Origin: Buddleja alternifolia
Taxonomy: Eukaryota > Streptophyta > Magnoliopsida > Lamiales > Scrophulariaceae
Reading direction: 5' to 3'
Length of the DNA stretch: 64,000 nt
Assembly (NCBI GenBank): GCA_019426215.1
Contig: CM033391.1
Location: 9,288,708 to 9,352,707 of the forward strand
Part shown: piece after piece, positions 1 to 11,273 of the stretch
Numbering within the stretch: position 1 is the first letter of the stretch
How the letters are laid out: every line of letters begins with the position of its first letter
Made by a program: the position numbers and the translations under genes
The notes under the pieces: generated by a model
The model's input: the letters and a program-made list of their open reading frames with translations, nothing else
Told to the model about the DNA's origin: nothing
Databases searched by the model: none

Positions 1-214
1 TCGTTAACACAAGGGGGTTATATGCAATTTTTCCTACATAAAGTGGGAGATGGATACCGCTAAATCAATAAGTCTTGGGTAGGAAACATATAAGACTATA
101 TGCATATATATTATGTTTAAGATAATCAATTAAAAAAATTATTTTAATTTTTAATTATTTAAGCACTCACTAGTAGACAAACACTAGAGACTAAATCCAT
201 GCCGACCAACATTA
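1..214. other. Unassigned flank
   Basis: AT-rich sequence to the left of the first hAT-type element. I see no gene or recognisable repeat in it. Confidence 0.4.
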
Positions 215-222
215 TCGCTCAT

Positions 223-404
223 TAGGGGTGTACATAAACCCGCTCAAACCAACCCAATCCGCCCGAAAACCGCTGGTTTAAAATTATTAAATAATTGTGG
301 TGGGTTGAAAAAATTGCAACCCGCCACTTTCGGGTAGGGTGGTGGGTTTAATAATTGTAACCCGCTTAACCCGTCACCCGACTGCTAATTGTTTATGTCA
401 TAAG

Positions 405-441
<37 letters not shown>

Positions 442-1002
442 AGAGAGAGAAAGTTAAAGATTAACCCTAAACTCTTAAAACTATATAGCATATATATAAA
501 CTCTAATAAGACTGATTTTATTCATATTAATGTGAAACACTTTATTTTTAATTTGAGTAAATAAATTATTTCTTTTGAACATATGTTTTTACTTGATTTG
601 AACGAAGATGTAGATGTATATTTTGATGATAAATTTATAAAATAATTTAATTTTATTAATATTTTAGAGTTTACAATTTATGATAAATATAATTTTTATT
701 TAATAACACCACTTATTTTTGTATTTCTCACCAACTCAATTTTTTTTAGTTAAATGTACAACAAACATGTTATTTAATTTTTTACTTATTAGTTGAAACT
801 AAAAGTAAGTTGTAAGAACTATAATTATAATTTGATAACCCGCCAACCCGTCCGCTAAATACATTAAACCCGACCGACCCGAATCGCTCGGTTTGAAAGG
901 ATAATTATGCGGTTTCGATTTGAGATTTTGTCAACCTGCATATATTGGGTCGGGTTGATTTTTTTCTTTAAAACCGCCCGAACCCGACCGCGTACACCCC
1001 TA
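223..1002 (+). mobile_element. Non-autonomous hAT-type DNA transposon, copy 1
   Basis: A 780-bp element whose ends are inverted copies: it begins TAGGGGTGTACA and ends GTACACCCCTA. It is flanked by a perfect 8-bp target-site duplication, TCGCTCAT, at 215-222 and 1003-1010. An 8-bp duplication is the mark of the hAT superfamily. Both ends are rich in CCCG/CGGG motifs and the middle is very AT-rich, with a (TA)n tract near 413-439. There is no transposase reading frame, so it must have moved with enzyme supplied elsewhere. An inverted relative lies at 3636-4394. Confidence 0.88.
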
Positions 1003-1141
1003 TCGCTCATTGTTCACAGTGCGTTTTTACGTTATTTCTGTTAATCCTAAACCAAACTATCAAATGAAATTCATTTCTAAATTGTTTTGTAACTGTAAAT
1101 CGAGCATATGATTCTGCGCGATCTGAAATTGATGTGATTAT

Positions 1142-2373
1142 TGTTGGGAAAAATTCTAGCGCGTAACGGGCGGTATTTATGAAGATACAAAATGATAATG
1201 ATATGTCAAGGCAAGGGTTATCCTATTTCCTTAAGACAATATTGCCTCGCACTTGGTGGTCACGGAATACGGTAATTGTCTCCCAAGATACAACGACAAA
1301 CGTCTCGAAAATAGTACCACAACAAATTTCTGAGCCTAGCGAGCAAAATACTTGTTCCAAACTCTCTCGATGGACACAGATGAATTAAATGCACATCTAA
1401 ACATTTAATATGCAAACTTATTCTTACAATATTAAAATAATATTTAAAGTACTCAAATTAGTACTAACTAATTCTTAAAATAATATTTAAGAACTTCAAG
1501 AATATTTTAAATGCTCAATTTAGCATTTAATATTCAACACGATTCTTAAAATATTAAAATTAATATTTAAGAAACAAAAGAATATTCAAAATACTCAAAT
1601 TAGTACTAAGAATAAAAGAGAGAAGAGAATATTATGTTGGTGTAATTAATTCTAAACTATGGAGGTCTATTTATAGAGAATGAAAGGTTTTTGGTCAAAA
1701 GAAGCAACTTTTTGACTATCTGCAGAAGGGCCAAAAGTTGTGTCTTTTGGACAAAAAGCCCCTTGATTGAACGTTTTTGAACTTTTCACATTAGCCCCAA
1801 AAGTTGCACCTGTTCAAAACACCCCTGAGCTAAACGCCTGATATGGCTATGATCCGGTGTGGCGGGTGCACCGTGCACCCGCCTCTCAACCAATAACAAG
1901 CCACCTTTTCCGGGCAATGATTAGGTGTGGCCGGTTGCACCATCCGGCTGTGCAATTCAGCCCCTATCTTTCCACAAATTTTAATTTTGACCACAAAACT
2001 TTGAATCTTGATTTATTAAGTCCTTTCAAATTGGTCCCTCAATTTTTTGATTTGAATATTTTAGACCCCAAACTAAATGCACTATTTCCTATACGACCGC
2101 GGCCGTCGATCGTATAATTGTGATCATTTATTCGCCTTTGTTCATATCAATTTATTGATTCCAATTACGAGCCACATTTTAAGTGACACATTTTGCTAAT
2201 TAATTTCTCATTCATCCGAAATCGAATTTGAGTAATTAAATACTTTAAATTTATCTACTCAAAATGTAGATTAATTTAAGCCAAAGTCATTCAACTTTTG
2301 ACACACAGAACTCACTTAAAATTTTCAAATAAATTATGCTAATGCACAATTTACTCAATTAAGATTTCTAACA
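1142..2373 (+). mobile_element. Solo LTR with perfect TSD
   Basis: A 1232-bp segment that starts TGTTGGGAAA and ends TTTCTAACA, the TG...CA form of an LTR. It is flanked on both sides by ATTAT (1137-1141 and 2374-2378), a perfect 5-bp target-site duplication. No retrotransposon genes lie next to it, so it is best read as a solo LTR left by recombination between the two LTRs of a full element. A TATA-like stretch (tatttatagag) sits near 1668. The short frames inside it do not resemble known proteins. Copia versus Gypsy origin cannot be decided from the LTR alone. Confidence 0.82.
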
Positions 2374-2378
2374 ATTAT

Positions 2379-2782
2379 GTGCAGTCTGTGATTGTACCGT
2401 ATAAAACTAATAGACCGACAAAATTTGCTTTTTCTTTGTTAAGCTAAACAAGAATTAGATTTTGATCATTATAACTGAAATATAGTAGTTGGGGACATAT
2501 TTCTGATTAAAACTATGAATCATAAATATAATTAACATCCTTTCATATAATAATGAATTTTAAAAAAAAAGGTAAAAAACTACCGTCACCTTCAATATCG
2601 ATTGGATACCTTCAATATCAATTGGATATTGAGTATGAATATAATGTGAACATATAGATTAATACCATAGGTATATATCATATAAAAATATACACATATA
2701 TCTATGTACATATATGAAATTTTTTTAATCTATCTTGCTGTGGAAAGTGAGATTGAAATATATAGATACGTTACTTACAAAT
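2379..2782. other. AT-rich intergenic DNA
   Basis: No gene is visible. A 21-bp stretch reading roughly accttcaatatcRattggat occurs twice in tandem near 2588-2630. Confidence 0.5.
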
Positions 2783-2794
2783 ATCAAGATGCAC

Positions 2795-2988
2795 AATCAA
2801 GGGGTTGTGGTGGAGCGGTAGGGGCTCCTCCACCCTAACCAAAAGTCAAGGATTCGATCCTTGACTTTGGGAATGGAGCAAATTTCTTTGGCTAACAGTC
2901 CCACCCTTTGAGGTGCCTGTCATCTGCGAAAGGGAATAGTCACTGCAATCGGCGGTGAATACCCTTGGTATAACAAAAATAAAATAAA
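2795..2988 (+). mobile_element. tRNA-derived SINE, copy 1
   Basis: A 194-bp element flanked by a perfect 12-bp duplication, ATCAAGATGCAC (2783-2794 and 2989-3000). The head is tRNA-like: an A-box-like stretch (TGGTGGAGCGGTAGG, about 2809-2823) is followed by a B-box match GGATTCGATCC at 2850-2860, as in an RNA polymerase III internal promoter. The 3' end is A-rich (aaaaataaaataaa). A long duplication, pol III boxes, an A-rich tail and no coding capacity together define a SINE. Mobilisation by LINE enzymes is known for the class and is not shown here. Confidence 0.85.
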
Positions 2989-3000
2989 ATCAAGATGCAC

Positions 3001-3635
3001 TTGTTTGTTTATTAGAATTTGTGGACTAAAATCAGCAATAGTAAATATTGTTTAAATAATTTTAAATTATTAAAACAATAGAATGATATATCATTACATT
3101 GCTATCACAAATATATGAACGATAAATAATATGGCAATTATAAATATACTCCATATTATTTTTTCTTTTTTCCAAAACTCTTTAAATTTCTATCAATGAA
3201 AAAAATTATAACACTATAAAAATATAAAATTTTATCCCTTTAAAAGTTTCCAACACACCCACATTGGTTGAACATGTTATTCATCAGATAAGAACTATAG
3301 CTAGACCCATTCAAAAATGAATATTAAACTAAATAAAAAATTGAAGTAGTATTACACGTGAAAATGCAATTGATTTTTCAAAAAAAAAAAGAAGAAAATA
3401 ATTAAAAGTTAGAAATGATTAAATTATAATAAATAATATATACACGCGGTGCAATGCGATCTTTTTAAGATCAAAATTAACACGAAACCACACAGGGCAA
3501 TTTGGGTTTTATTTAAACTTTAAACCAAAATTTGCGTAGAAAATTGATAAAACGGTACGATGTGCTGGAATGCAGGCCGTTCGAGCGCTTTTAAAACCAA
3601 ATGACAAACTCTTGCTCAAAACCACCTGTTCCTAA
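3001..3635. other. AT-rich intergenic DNA
   Basis: No open frame or RNA gene is visible. The right part (about 3440-3635) is less AT-rich and could be old repeat sequence cut by the next element. Confidence 0.4.
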
Positions 3636-4394
3636 TAGGGGTGTACACGGTCGGGTTCGGACGGTTTAAAAAAAAAATTAACCCGACCCGACATGTGCGG
3701 GTTGACAAAATATTAAACTGAAAACGCATAATTATCTTTTCAAACCGAGCGGTTCGGGTCGGTTGAATTTAATGTTTTAGCGGGCGGGTTGGCGGGTTAT
3801 CAAATTATAGTTATAATTTTTACAACTTAATTTTAGTTATAACTAGTAAGTAAGAAATTAAATATTATACTTGTTGTACATTTAACTAAAAAAAATTGAG
3901 TTGGTGAGAAATACACAAATAAGTAGTGTTATTAAATAAAATTCATATTATCATGATTTCTAATGAGTGAAAAACTCTAAATTATTAATAAAATTAATGT
4001 TTTTTTATAAATTTATCATCAAAATATACATATACATATAAATTTTTTGTTCAAATCAAATAAAAACAAGTGTTCAAATGAGTCAATTTGTTTGCTCAAA
4101 TAAAAAATAAAGTATGTTACATGAATATGAATAAACCACTCTTATTAGAGAGTATATATGCATATATAATTTTCAAAGTTTAGTATTAATCTTTAACTAT
4201 ATATACTTATACTTGTAACATAAATGATTAGCGGTCGGGTTGCGGGTTACGCGGGTTATAATTATTAAACCCACCACTCGACCCAAAAGGTGGCGGGTTG
4301 CAATATTTTCAACCCGCCACTATTATTTAATAATTCTAAGCCGACGGTTTTCGGGCGGATCGGCTCGGGTTGAGCGGGTTTATGTACACCCCTA
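3636..4394 (-). mobile_element. Non-autonomous hAT-type DNA transposon, copy 2 (inverted)
   Basis: A 759-bp element that starts TAGGGGTGTACACGG and ends TGTACACCCCTA. Its right end reads as the reverse complement of the left end of the copy at 223-1002, including the CCCGCC-rich block and the adjacent TTATTTAATAATT, so the two are one family in opposite orientation. The 8-bp flanks do not match (GTTCCTAA on the left, GATACACA on the right), unlike copy 1. Either the duplication has decayed or one flank was lost by rearrangement. No transposase is encoded. Confidence 0.8.
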
Positions 4395-4395
4395 G

Positions 4396-5308
4396 ATACA
4401 CATATGTGTGTGTATTTATGTGTGGATTTGGTGGAGGATTTTATCTTGTTCACCAAGTCTATGTATATATATTTATATATATATTTAATATATATTTTAT
4501 AATATATTTGGTAGGATCTATTCTAATTAATTAGATGGCTAATTATATAGAAAGATCTTATAAATATATTAGGATAGATATTGTGGATATGGTAAGATCT
4601 ATTTAATTGGTTAGTTGACTAATTATATAAAAGATCTTATTTGAAAATATATGGTATATTTGATATGATATCAAATATATGGAAATATTTAATTACTTGG
4701 AAAGTATTCAATTAATGAAGGAAGATGAATAAGAGTTTGAAAAAAGAAAGAATTCTATTTAATATTATATATATATATATATGTTTTAGGGATTACCTTT
4801 GGTGACCTTATATATATATATATATATATATTAATAGAATATTGAATTAATTAATTCACTTATCACAACTAAGAGTTGCGTGTCCTTTTTCTCTCTTCCT
4901 TTTCTCTCCATCTCTTTCACAAGAACTTCTTCTAACGCATGTGTTGAGTACGAAGAACACCAAAATATATTCCTACCCTTCTTCTCATAAGCCAAAATTC
5001 GATATTCTCTTGGCTAGTACTAGTGGAGATAATCGAGGGTATGAGCTAAGGTGTGGATAAACTTAAAGGCGCAACAATTGGGGCGCTAGGGCAAATCCAA
5101 TTCGGAGAGGTGTAGCATGGAGTAGCTTGAAAGGACATTGCTGCTTTAAGTTCTTCAAGAGGTAAACACGAGAAAACTTTCTCTTAGGATAGTTTTTGAA
5201 TCCGATGGTACCATGTCTACCTAGCTCTAATTTGGGGATGCCGGTTAATTTTAAATATCTGTGTCTTCCGCTGCATTCAGCGTCCCTGGGGCTGTACCGA
5301 TCCCAACA
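4396..5308 (+). mobile_element. LTR fragment (3' part)
   Basis: The right end is ...GGCTGTACCGATCCCAACA, a CA-type LTR end. Shortly before it comes tcttccgctgcattcagcg, which matches the reverse complement of the left end of the solo LTR at 17395-19571 (ttccgctgca...cccgggg...cccaaca). The body is AT-rich with long (TA)n runs at about 4770-4835. The left limit is not clear because the hAT copy 2 abuts it and the expected TG start is absent, so the coordinates are approximate. Confidence 0.55.
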
Positions 5309-5916
5309 GTAAATTGAACGATAGAACAGATTACTAGGATTGTCTCCGTGATCGTTAATATTGCTTTCCTAACTCTGGGGAACATTACTATCCCGAAGGG
5401 TAGAGAGAAAAAGTACGGCGAAGAACAAAGAGATAATGAGTGTGCTCCAAGACAACCAATGGATGTTAAACAATACTGGGAAGGCGTAATAATTCATTGT
5501 CGAGGCAAACAATTCTTTAGTGATGAATTGCAAAGGAATAGTCCTAAGGAATGAGTGAATCCAATCTGGCAAGCTAAACTTCAATGGGTAAATAAAGCTC
5601 TTTTAAGAATATACATGAAAATATCTCTAGAGAAGAATTTTATGAACGACTTCCTACGGAGCACACCACTATCAAATATGTCCCGGATCACATGCCCAAC
5701 TTTATAGCTTATGTTAATGTACCTAACCAGACCTTTGAGACTCCGGCTTAGTGGGAGTCTGCTAATAAGGTTAATTATACTTTATCAAGGATTGCCTTCA
5801 ATCACTTCTACATTCCTTATCCCGTCACGCGTCAATCATCTATGCACTCCAATTTTGGCTTTATCTGGTGTGAACCCTGTAACTGGCGCGATCATGATTT
5901 CTTCAATATTCTTTAC
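5309..5916 (+). other. Unrecognised coding-like segment between two LTR ends
   Basis: This stretch has a base composition closer to coding DNA than its surroundings. In one forward frame, about 5635-5915 reads almost without stops as a protein-like sequence containing FYERLPTEHTTIKYVPDHMP and later FGFIWCEPCNWRDHDFF. I do not recognise the family. It lies directly after the LTR end at 5308 and is cut at 5917 by a solo LTR, so it could be internal sequence of an LTR element or a host gene fragment. No purine tract precedes the LTR at 5917. No function is proposed. Confidence 0.35.
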
Positions 5917-7492
5917 TGTTGGGATTGTTCCCTCGATGCCAACGAGGAGTTAAAATTATATAGGGCACTAATTTATATTGTACTATCTTCATCTTATAAT
6001 AGGCATTTATGTTTTGTTCATGTAATACTTTATGACATTAATAAGTTATGAAAAAACAACTAGTCCATGTGTATCAAGACAAATCTTCCACTCATTATTG
6101 GATAAAGAGATAAGCACTAAAAAGGGTTTGGTACTTGAACACTTAAACAATTCGTAAGTCGGAGAATCTCGATTGGGCATTGAGATTCGTGTGAACTTGT
6201 ATGCACATGCTCTGACAAGGAGTGCCAGTTGAACACTATGGGATAGTGGAATTGTGTGTCATAGATACATTAATGAGATTAGTGTATTCGAACACGACTC
6301 GTAGTAATCCGGTCATATAGGTTTTTACTCAGTGTCTATCAATGATTGGTTACTGATTATGATAGTATGCATGAGCAGATTCGAGAAGTCATGGTCACAA
6401 TGTGCTTGTGACATTAGTTGTGACATTAGAGTAGTTAGGCCGCGTTCCCCAGGTAGCAATTGTGAAGTGATTGCCAAGAGGGATTTCACTGTCTAGAAAG
6501 TAAATGAGAAGTATCCTATGCGATCATAGGTAAATGAGATTGAAAGTCTCTGGTCAGAGCTGATGAACTAACTCGTGCTGGACAAGGTAGTTTAGTAATC
6601 TTATGTTACTATTATTCTTAGCATATTATCGAGTCCTGTGAGCTATATTCCATGACTCCCACTCGATCGGGATATGTCAGTGAAGGGCATATGCTCATAT
6701 AGTATTCAAAGTCTAGAGGTTCATAATGACACATTCATTTCGTACTCGGTTGGGCTACGATGTGGGGCCACAGTACTGGCTAGGTGTCACCCACATTCTT
6801 TGGTATTTCTCATTACCAATCAAGATGAACTTAGATAGTCACGCTATATAGGAATAGACAGAAAATCGCATTTTGTATTTGGAGGGCATTTTTAGTAATA
6901 TGTCATTTGGAATGACGAATTATTTAACTGGACAAACTAATTTAATTTGTTGTTTAATTGAAGTAAATATGAATAATTAAATTAATTATGTTGACTTAGT
7001 CAACAATAAAAATTAATTAATTATTTATTTAATGAATTAGAATATTATATTAATCAATATATTTAATTGGATTAAATATTAATGATTAAATTAATAGGGC
7101 TAAGTTGATTGGGTCAACTTAACCCAATGATTGGCACCCACTGGGGCGTGTGGCTTTTTGGCTAAGCTGGGGGATTTTAATTAATCCTCCAACACAAGCT
7201 CTAGTGTAAGACGCACATCACGTAATTTTTCCTAGCCTCTCTGAAAAATACAAGACAGAAAATAAGTTCCTCTCCTCTTCACCTAGCTACCTATGGGAGA
7301 TGGAGAAGAGTATGATGATCTAGAGATAAGACAATTGGACCGTTTGTGAAGTGTAAGGATAATTTGAACATTCTACAAGAGGTAGGCAAATTTTGTGTTC
7401 TTCATCTTGTTATAATTAGTGTAAAACAACAAATTGATGCTTGGGATTGGGAATCTATTTTTGTTGCGTTTATCTGTGCACAATTCCCAACA
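5917..7492 (+). mobile_element. Solo LTR, long family, copy A
   Basis: A 1576-bp segment that starts TGTTGGGATTGTTCCCTCGA and ends ACAATTCCCAACA, giving TGTTGGG/CCCAACA inverted ends. The flanks TTTAC (left) and CCTAC (right) could be a decayed 5-bp duplication. It is colinear with the 1578-bp LTR at 54232-55809: both have GATGCCAA(C/T)GAGGA near the start, a gctctgacaaRgagtgYcagt block, CGTAGTAATCCGgTCATAT-like text and a TCAGTGAAGG block in the same order. No pol or gag lies next to it. The short frames in it are not real genes. Confidence 0.8.
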
Positions 7493-7957
7493 CCTACATG
7501 CTACAGTCTCTCCTGATTGTTCACTCCCTACAGTTCATCCCTTTGCTACTCCGTTTAAAATGCAACTCGTTTTTGTAGTTCCTCCAGTTTGTTATGTTTC
7601 CACTTCCTTCATCTCTTCCAATTCCTTGTCCTGGTAATTCTTTGTTTAATTTTATTTGTGGTTATTTGTACTTCCTCAGGTGTTTATTGGCTTCTTCTAG
7701 AAACAATAGGTATAATTCTTCAAAAAGATGTGAAAACCTAAACTGAAATAAGAATAAGTTGGATACATATGTGATTGTTTAACTCAGTCCTGAAACATAT
7801 ACTACTTTGAATTCATAATTAGCTCAATTGAGTTGGGAGAAGTTTGAACTTTACGGATTGCTTAATCGACGAAAAGCAAAATTTTTGGTAATCATCCACA
7901 ATGTTATGGAACTGAAATTAGTGATATGATATAAGATGGAACTAATTAAATCCTTTA
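7493..7957. other. Unassigned segment between LTR and Harbinger element
   Basis: Pyrimidine-rich, with one short open frame around 7434-7637 that spans the LTR boundary and is not credible. It may continue the unrecognised segment 5309-5916 interrupted by the solo LTR, but I could not show a shared reading frame. Confidence 0.3.
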
Positions 7958-9165
7958 GGGCCCGTTTGGATTGATGGATTTGGGCCTAGGAATTTCAAAT
8001 CCCCAGCTCAAATCCATTCTCTGCTGTTCAGCCCGAATTCTAAATGAATAGATTTCAAATCCATTTTTGGGCCGAGTAGATTTGAAGTGCATTTTCTAAT
8101 GGATTTCAAATTCACTTCCACAACCTGTTATTTGAAATCCGCTCAAACTAAAATCAAATGGTACTCTCGTCAGATTCACACGACAGAAGCAAATGCATGT
8201 AAAGCTCCCCCCTCTCTCTCTCCGTTCTCTCTCCCCCCTCCGTTCTCTCTCTTATTTATCTTTATCTCTATCTTATCTGTCACTGTAATATGATTTTGGT
8301 ATGAGAGTTTTTGAAGTAAAAACATAGAATTTAAGTTTCATGATTTAATCAATTACATGCTTCTTATTTAAGTTATATGTGTGGTAAGTGATGTAATTGT
8401 TGTGTTTGTTGGAATTTGGAGGATTTTCAGAAACTAGAATTTACGATTAGGATTGTTGGAATTTGGAATAGCATTTAGGATGTTTTACTTAATTACATCC
8501 TAAAACGGAGACAAATTTAAAGGTAGATGTGATGCATGTACTACTGGAGGTATATATGTATGTATGTGTATATATATATATATGTGTGTGTGTGTGCGCG
8601 CTCATGAGATCATGAATTAGTTATTAAATGATTCTCTTCATCCAATGACCCGGGAAATTAGTATGTTGTTGAGCTAAGCTGCATTTCTAAAAGGAAATAT
8701 AAACACTACTACATTATTCATATATATAAAAGTAGACCTTTAATTTGAATTTTGATGCATATCACTTTTCAAGAAACTTGATATGGAAAGTGTAACTTGA
8801 ATTACATTGCAGGAAAACTTTAAATTTCTTATCTTCAAAATCATTAAAAATGTGTATGTAGGTTAAATGGATAATGGTCAAAGGAAACGTTTAAGGGTTG
8901 AATTGGAAGATGAGAATGAAGAGACATAAATCATTATGTCTTTGTTAAGTTTTTTAATTGGGGTTATTGGAGCTTGGTACTATAACAAGTACTTGATCAA
9001 GGACTTGTCAATGAGTGATAATGACGCAAGAGCTCACCAAAGAGAAATTTGGATGTGATCTTTATGTCATGAGCTTACATGTATAAACCAATTACGTGTA
9101 AATACTAAGACATTCAATAAATTGTGTAACATATTGCGTGATGAGAGGAGATTGGTTGCTACAAA

Positions 9166-10083
9166 TAGGACTGTCAATGAGCTCAAGTCGGCTCGAAGCT
9201 CGTAAGCTCGGCTTGATAATTTTCAAGCCCAACTTTATACAAGCCGGGCCCAATCCGAGCTAGAGCCCAAGGATAAGGCTTGAATTTGAATTCAAGCCGA
9301 GCGTGAGCGAGAGTAGGCTCGGCTTGAACTGGGCTCAGGCTCATAACAAAATATATATACATGTATATATATATATAAATATATATGTTTTATACATTAT
9401 ATACAAAAATAAACATAGTACTTTTTTATAAATAATTCCAGATTGCATAGAAAATATCAAGATTTAAAATTAAGGAATATAATCTTTAAATTACATTCAA
9501 TTCTAAAATTTCCTAATATAAAACGCTATACTCAAGAAATTAAAAAAGTAAAAAATTATCAATTTAAACCTACTAGCATCCAATACAAATATATGACAAT
9601 TCACATAAACTGACATTGAGGGTTGCTAATTTTTGTCTTCAAGAACTGTTCATTTATTTCTCCTCACAACTCACGACAAAAGCAATTTTTTTTGTAAGTA
9701 AGTCTATTATATATTTAGTTATAATATTTTTCAATCTTAAATAATGTGTGGAACATATATTTCAATGAAATGAGATCTTTCAAGGTTCATTTTAGTTATG
9801 ATTTGTCAATAGAACATGAATGACTTTATTTTTGTATGTTTTTAAGATTGTTATTTTATTAATTTATATATTATATTACTTTATTACTTAAAGTTTTTCA
9901 AAAGAAAACAAATTCGGGCCGGCTCAGGCTCGGCTCGAAGCTCGTACTAATTTTCAAGCCGAGCCCGAGCTTTGAAATAAAAAGCTCGTGCAAATACAAG
10001 CCTTGGTGATAAAAGATCGCATATTATCAAGCCGAGCGTGAGCGTGACTAGGCTCGGCTCGCTCGGCTTGATTGACAGCCCTA
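9166..10083 (+). mobile_element. Non-autonomous hAT-type element inside Harbinger transposase
   Basis: A 918-bp element with ends TAGGACTGTCAAT and ATTGACAGCCCTA (inverted, one mismatch), flanked by a perfect 8-bp duplication, GCTACAAA (9158-9165 and 10084-10091). Sub-terminal regions on both sides are packed with GGCTCGG/AAGCTCG motifs; the centre is AT-rich. There is no coding capacity. It splits the Harbinger transposase, so it inserted later. It differs in sequence from the TAGGGGTGTACA family, so two hAT-type families are present. Confidence 0.9.
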
Positions 10084-10812
10084 GCTACAAACAATGTTAG
10101 TATACAATAAATTGTGGTACTATTTTTGTATGTTGTTGGTCATGATCACAAAAATAGTACCATTAAAATTACATTTGTGCAATTGGGCGAAACCATATGT
10201 AGACAATTCCATACTGTATTGAGCACAACGTTAAAAATTGAAAAGATCTTTATCAAGCAACAAATTAAAGAGATGGAATATATTTTGAAAGAGATGCTGA
10301 AAGATGGAAATGGTTCCGGTAAAATTTACCATGTCTCTTGTATTTAATTTTGTAAAATTTGCTTTCTTAGGTCTAGTTGCTTATGACATGTCTAGAATAC
10401 AATTGGGGCCCTAGATGGGACGTTTTTCAAACTCACAGTCCCAACTGAAGTTAAAAGCAAATATAGAAACAGAAAGGGTGCTCTAAGTATGTTTTAGGAG
10501 TATGTGATGCTAACTTGAAATTTCTCTATATACTACCGGGGGGGGGAGGGCTCTGCTTCAGATGCCCGAGTACTACTTGATGCTTTACAAAGGCCTAATG
10601 GCTTAAAAGTTTGTAGGGGTGAGTTGAATTTTATTATGAGTTAATACATTATTTGTTTAGTTTTTAATCAGTATCTAACTTAATAATCTTGCAATTGTTA
10701 GATCAATATTACCTAGTGACGTGGGTTATACAAATGGTCCCAATTTTCTTGCCCCATATAGAGCAACTTGTTATCACCTTAATGAGTAAAGAGGAAAAAA
10801 TCCAACAAATTA

Positions 10813-11273
10813 GGGAAAATTGCATTTTTTGTCCCCATATGTTTGACTTTTTTCAATTTTGGTCTCATTCGTTGCGAGATTTTATATTATGTCTTGTAAC
10901 TTTGAAAAGTCCTCACATTTGGTCCCAACCGAATTTTCCATCGAAAATGTAACGGTCAACTTTGTTAGTCAACATTTTGATCAATTCTTTTGGAGTACAA
11001 TTCATGTGTGAATACACACACTCACACACGGAGTATATTCAATATCACGATATTTCTATCAATATCAAGTGTCATTCACATACAAAAACTCACAAAACAA
11101 CTGGTTAAAATGTTGACTAATAGAGTTGACTGTTAAATTTTGGATGAAAAATTCGATTGGGACCGAATGTGAGAACTTTTCAAAGTTATGGGACGCAATA
11201 TGGGAATCCCGTAATGAATGAGATCAAAATAAAAAAAAATCCAAACATATGGGACCAAAAATACTATTTTCCC
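10813..11273. mobile_element. Mutator-like MITE inside Harbinger transposase
   Basis: A 461-bp element with long terminal inverted repeats of about 115 bp. The left end starts GGGAAAATTGCATTTTTTGT and the right end starts GGGAAAATAGTATTTTTGGT when read inward. It is flanked by a perfect 9-bp duplication, AACAAATTA (10804-10812 and 11274-11282). Long repeats plus a 9-bp duplication fit the Mutator-like superfamily. A short frame across its left part (10689-10952) is a chance fusion of transposase remnant and MITE sequence. No coding capacity. Confidence 0.88.

Noticed and set aside
413..439. CRISPR-like or satellite arrays among the (TA)n and (GA)n runs across the window
   Set aside because: These are simple microsatellites; no spacer-repeat structure exists and the genome is plant nuclear.
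5240..7492. A complete LTR retrotransposon with LTRs at 4396-5308 and 5917-7492
   Set aside because: The two LTRs are not the same sequence, there is no primer site after 5308 and no purine tract before 5917.
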